NCBI RefSeq assembly: GCF_020144665.1
Contig: NZ_JAAHBQ010000014.1
Span: forward strand, 44,129-108,128
DNA length: 64,000 nucleotides
Source: Oscillatoria salina IIICB1
Lineage (GTDB): Bacteria > Cyanobacteriota > Cyanobacteriia > Cyanobacteriales > SIO1D9
Direction of reading: 5' to 3'
The notes under the pieces are model-generated. The model was not told the DNA's origin, ran no database searches, and worked only from the letters and a program-made list of their open reading frames with translations. Made by a program: the position numbers and the translations under genes. Positions within the stretch are counted from its first letter, which is position 1; each line of letters starts with the position of its first letter. Of this stretch, positions 63,921 to 64,000 are shown piece after piece.

Positions 63921-64000
63921 GGCGAGGCGAAACAAAGACGACACGCTGGATTTGACGTTAATCGAAGAAGCGATCCTCAATACGCTGATGTTTCGGGAAC
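63921..64000 (+). CDS. start of a probable PadR-type transcriptional regulator (3' partial)
   Basis: 27 codons, MARRNKDDTLDLTLIEEAIL-NTLMFRE, before the window ends. The L-x5-E-x2-IL spacing fits the start of PadR/winged-helix regulators in cyanobacteria, but too little is visible to be sure. The repeats upstream suggest autoregulation. Confidence 0.45.

Overview
The window comes from a cyanobacterium. The octamer GCGATCGC and close variants occur throughout, on both strands and inside and outside genes. Many genes are cyanobacterium-typical: the ycf35/DUF1257 - DUF2997 - ferredoxin group, a BioU-type biotin enzyme, DUF760, DUF1824, a group 2 sigma factor, CYP110/120-like P450, and Uma2 nucleases. 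There is no rRNA, no CRISPR array and no intact insertion sequence. One tRNA (Gln, UUG) is present.

Region 1 (1-12401) is the most interesting part: the 3' end of a natural-product cluster, all on the + strand. It holds the end of an NRPS (adenylation, carrier, NADPH thioester reductase), a protein with the H-x38-H-x3-C heme signature of SfmD, a SafC-like catechol O-methyltransferase, a UbiE-type methyltransferase, a hydroxyneurosporene/acetylserotonin-type methyltransferase without its usual catalytic His, an MbtH protein, a pheophorbide-oxygenase-like Rieske enzyme, another methyltransferase, a P450 and a membrane M28 peptidase. This combination is that of the saframycin/safracin tetrahydroisoquinoline (THIQ) pathways: a tyrosine is C-methylated, ring-hydroxylated and O-methylated, then condensed on a reductase-terminated NRPS, and the product may be matured by a membrane peptidase. 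I know of no described cyanobacterial member, though this cannot be checked here. The NRPS core lies upstream of the window.

Region 2 (12402-21810) has a small DHFR/RibD-like reductase, an 800-base non-coding stretch with diverged repeats, and a 7.8-kb gene for a giant RTX calcium-binding protein of about 2611 residues. Four exact-length 405-bp super-repeats lie within its nonapeptide array.

Region 3 (21914-27458, minus strand) is a protein-homeostasis operon, grpE-dnaK-dnaJ-tusA-like-rsgA, whose last three genes overlap by a few bases. Region 4 (28166-33349, plus strand) is the type IV pilus motor group pilB-pilT-pilC plus one unknown gene.

Region 5 (33535-43000) is housekeeping: bioU, the DUF2997-ycf35-ferredoxin group, a YiaAB membrane protein, a VanY-type carboxypeptidase, a SWIM protein, a YebC regulator, a histidine phosphatase, a group 2 sigma factor behind a long leader, DUF760 and a Nudix hydrolase. 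Region 6 (43323-48148) is an RND efflux adaptor/pump pair.

Region 7 (48149-64000) is accessory: a 5'-truncated chaB-like remnant, aldo-keto reductase, YjbQ, DUF1824, a carotenoid-desaturase-like oxidoreductase, a DUF1778/GNAT toxin-antitoxin pair, an NfeD-like protein, NurA and HAD genes, 91-bp tandem repeats, an Uma2 gene bracketed by inverted repeats, a lipoprotein, tRNA-Gln, a 36-residue membrane protein, tandem CapA paralogs, a second Uma2 gene, and the first codons of a probable PadR-type regulator.
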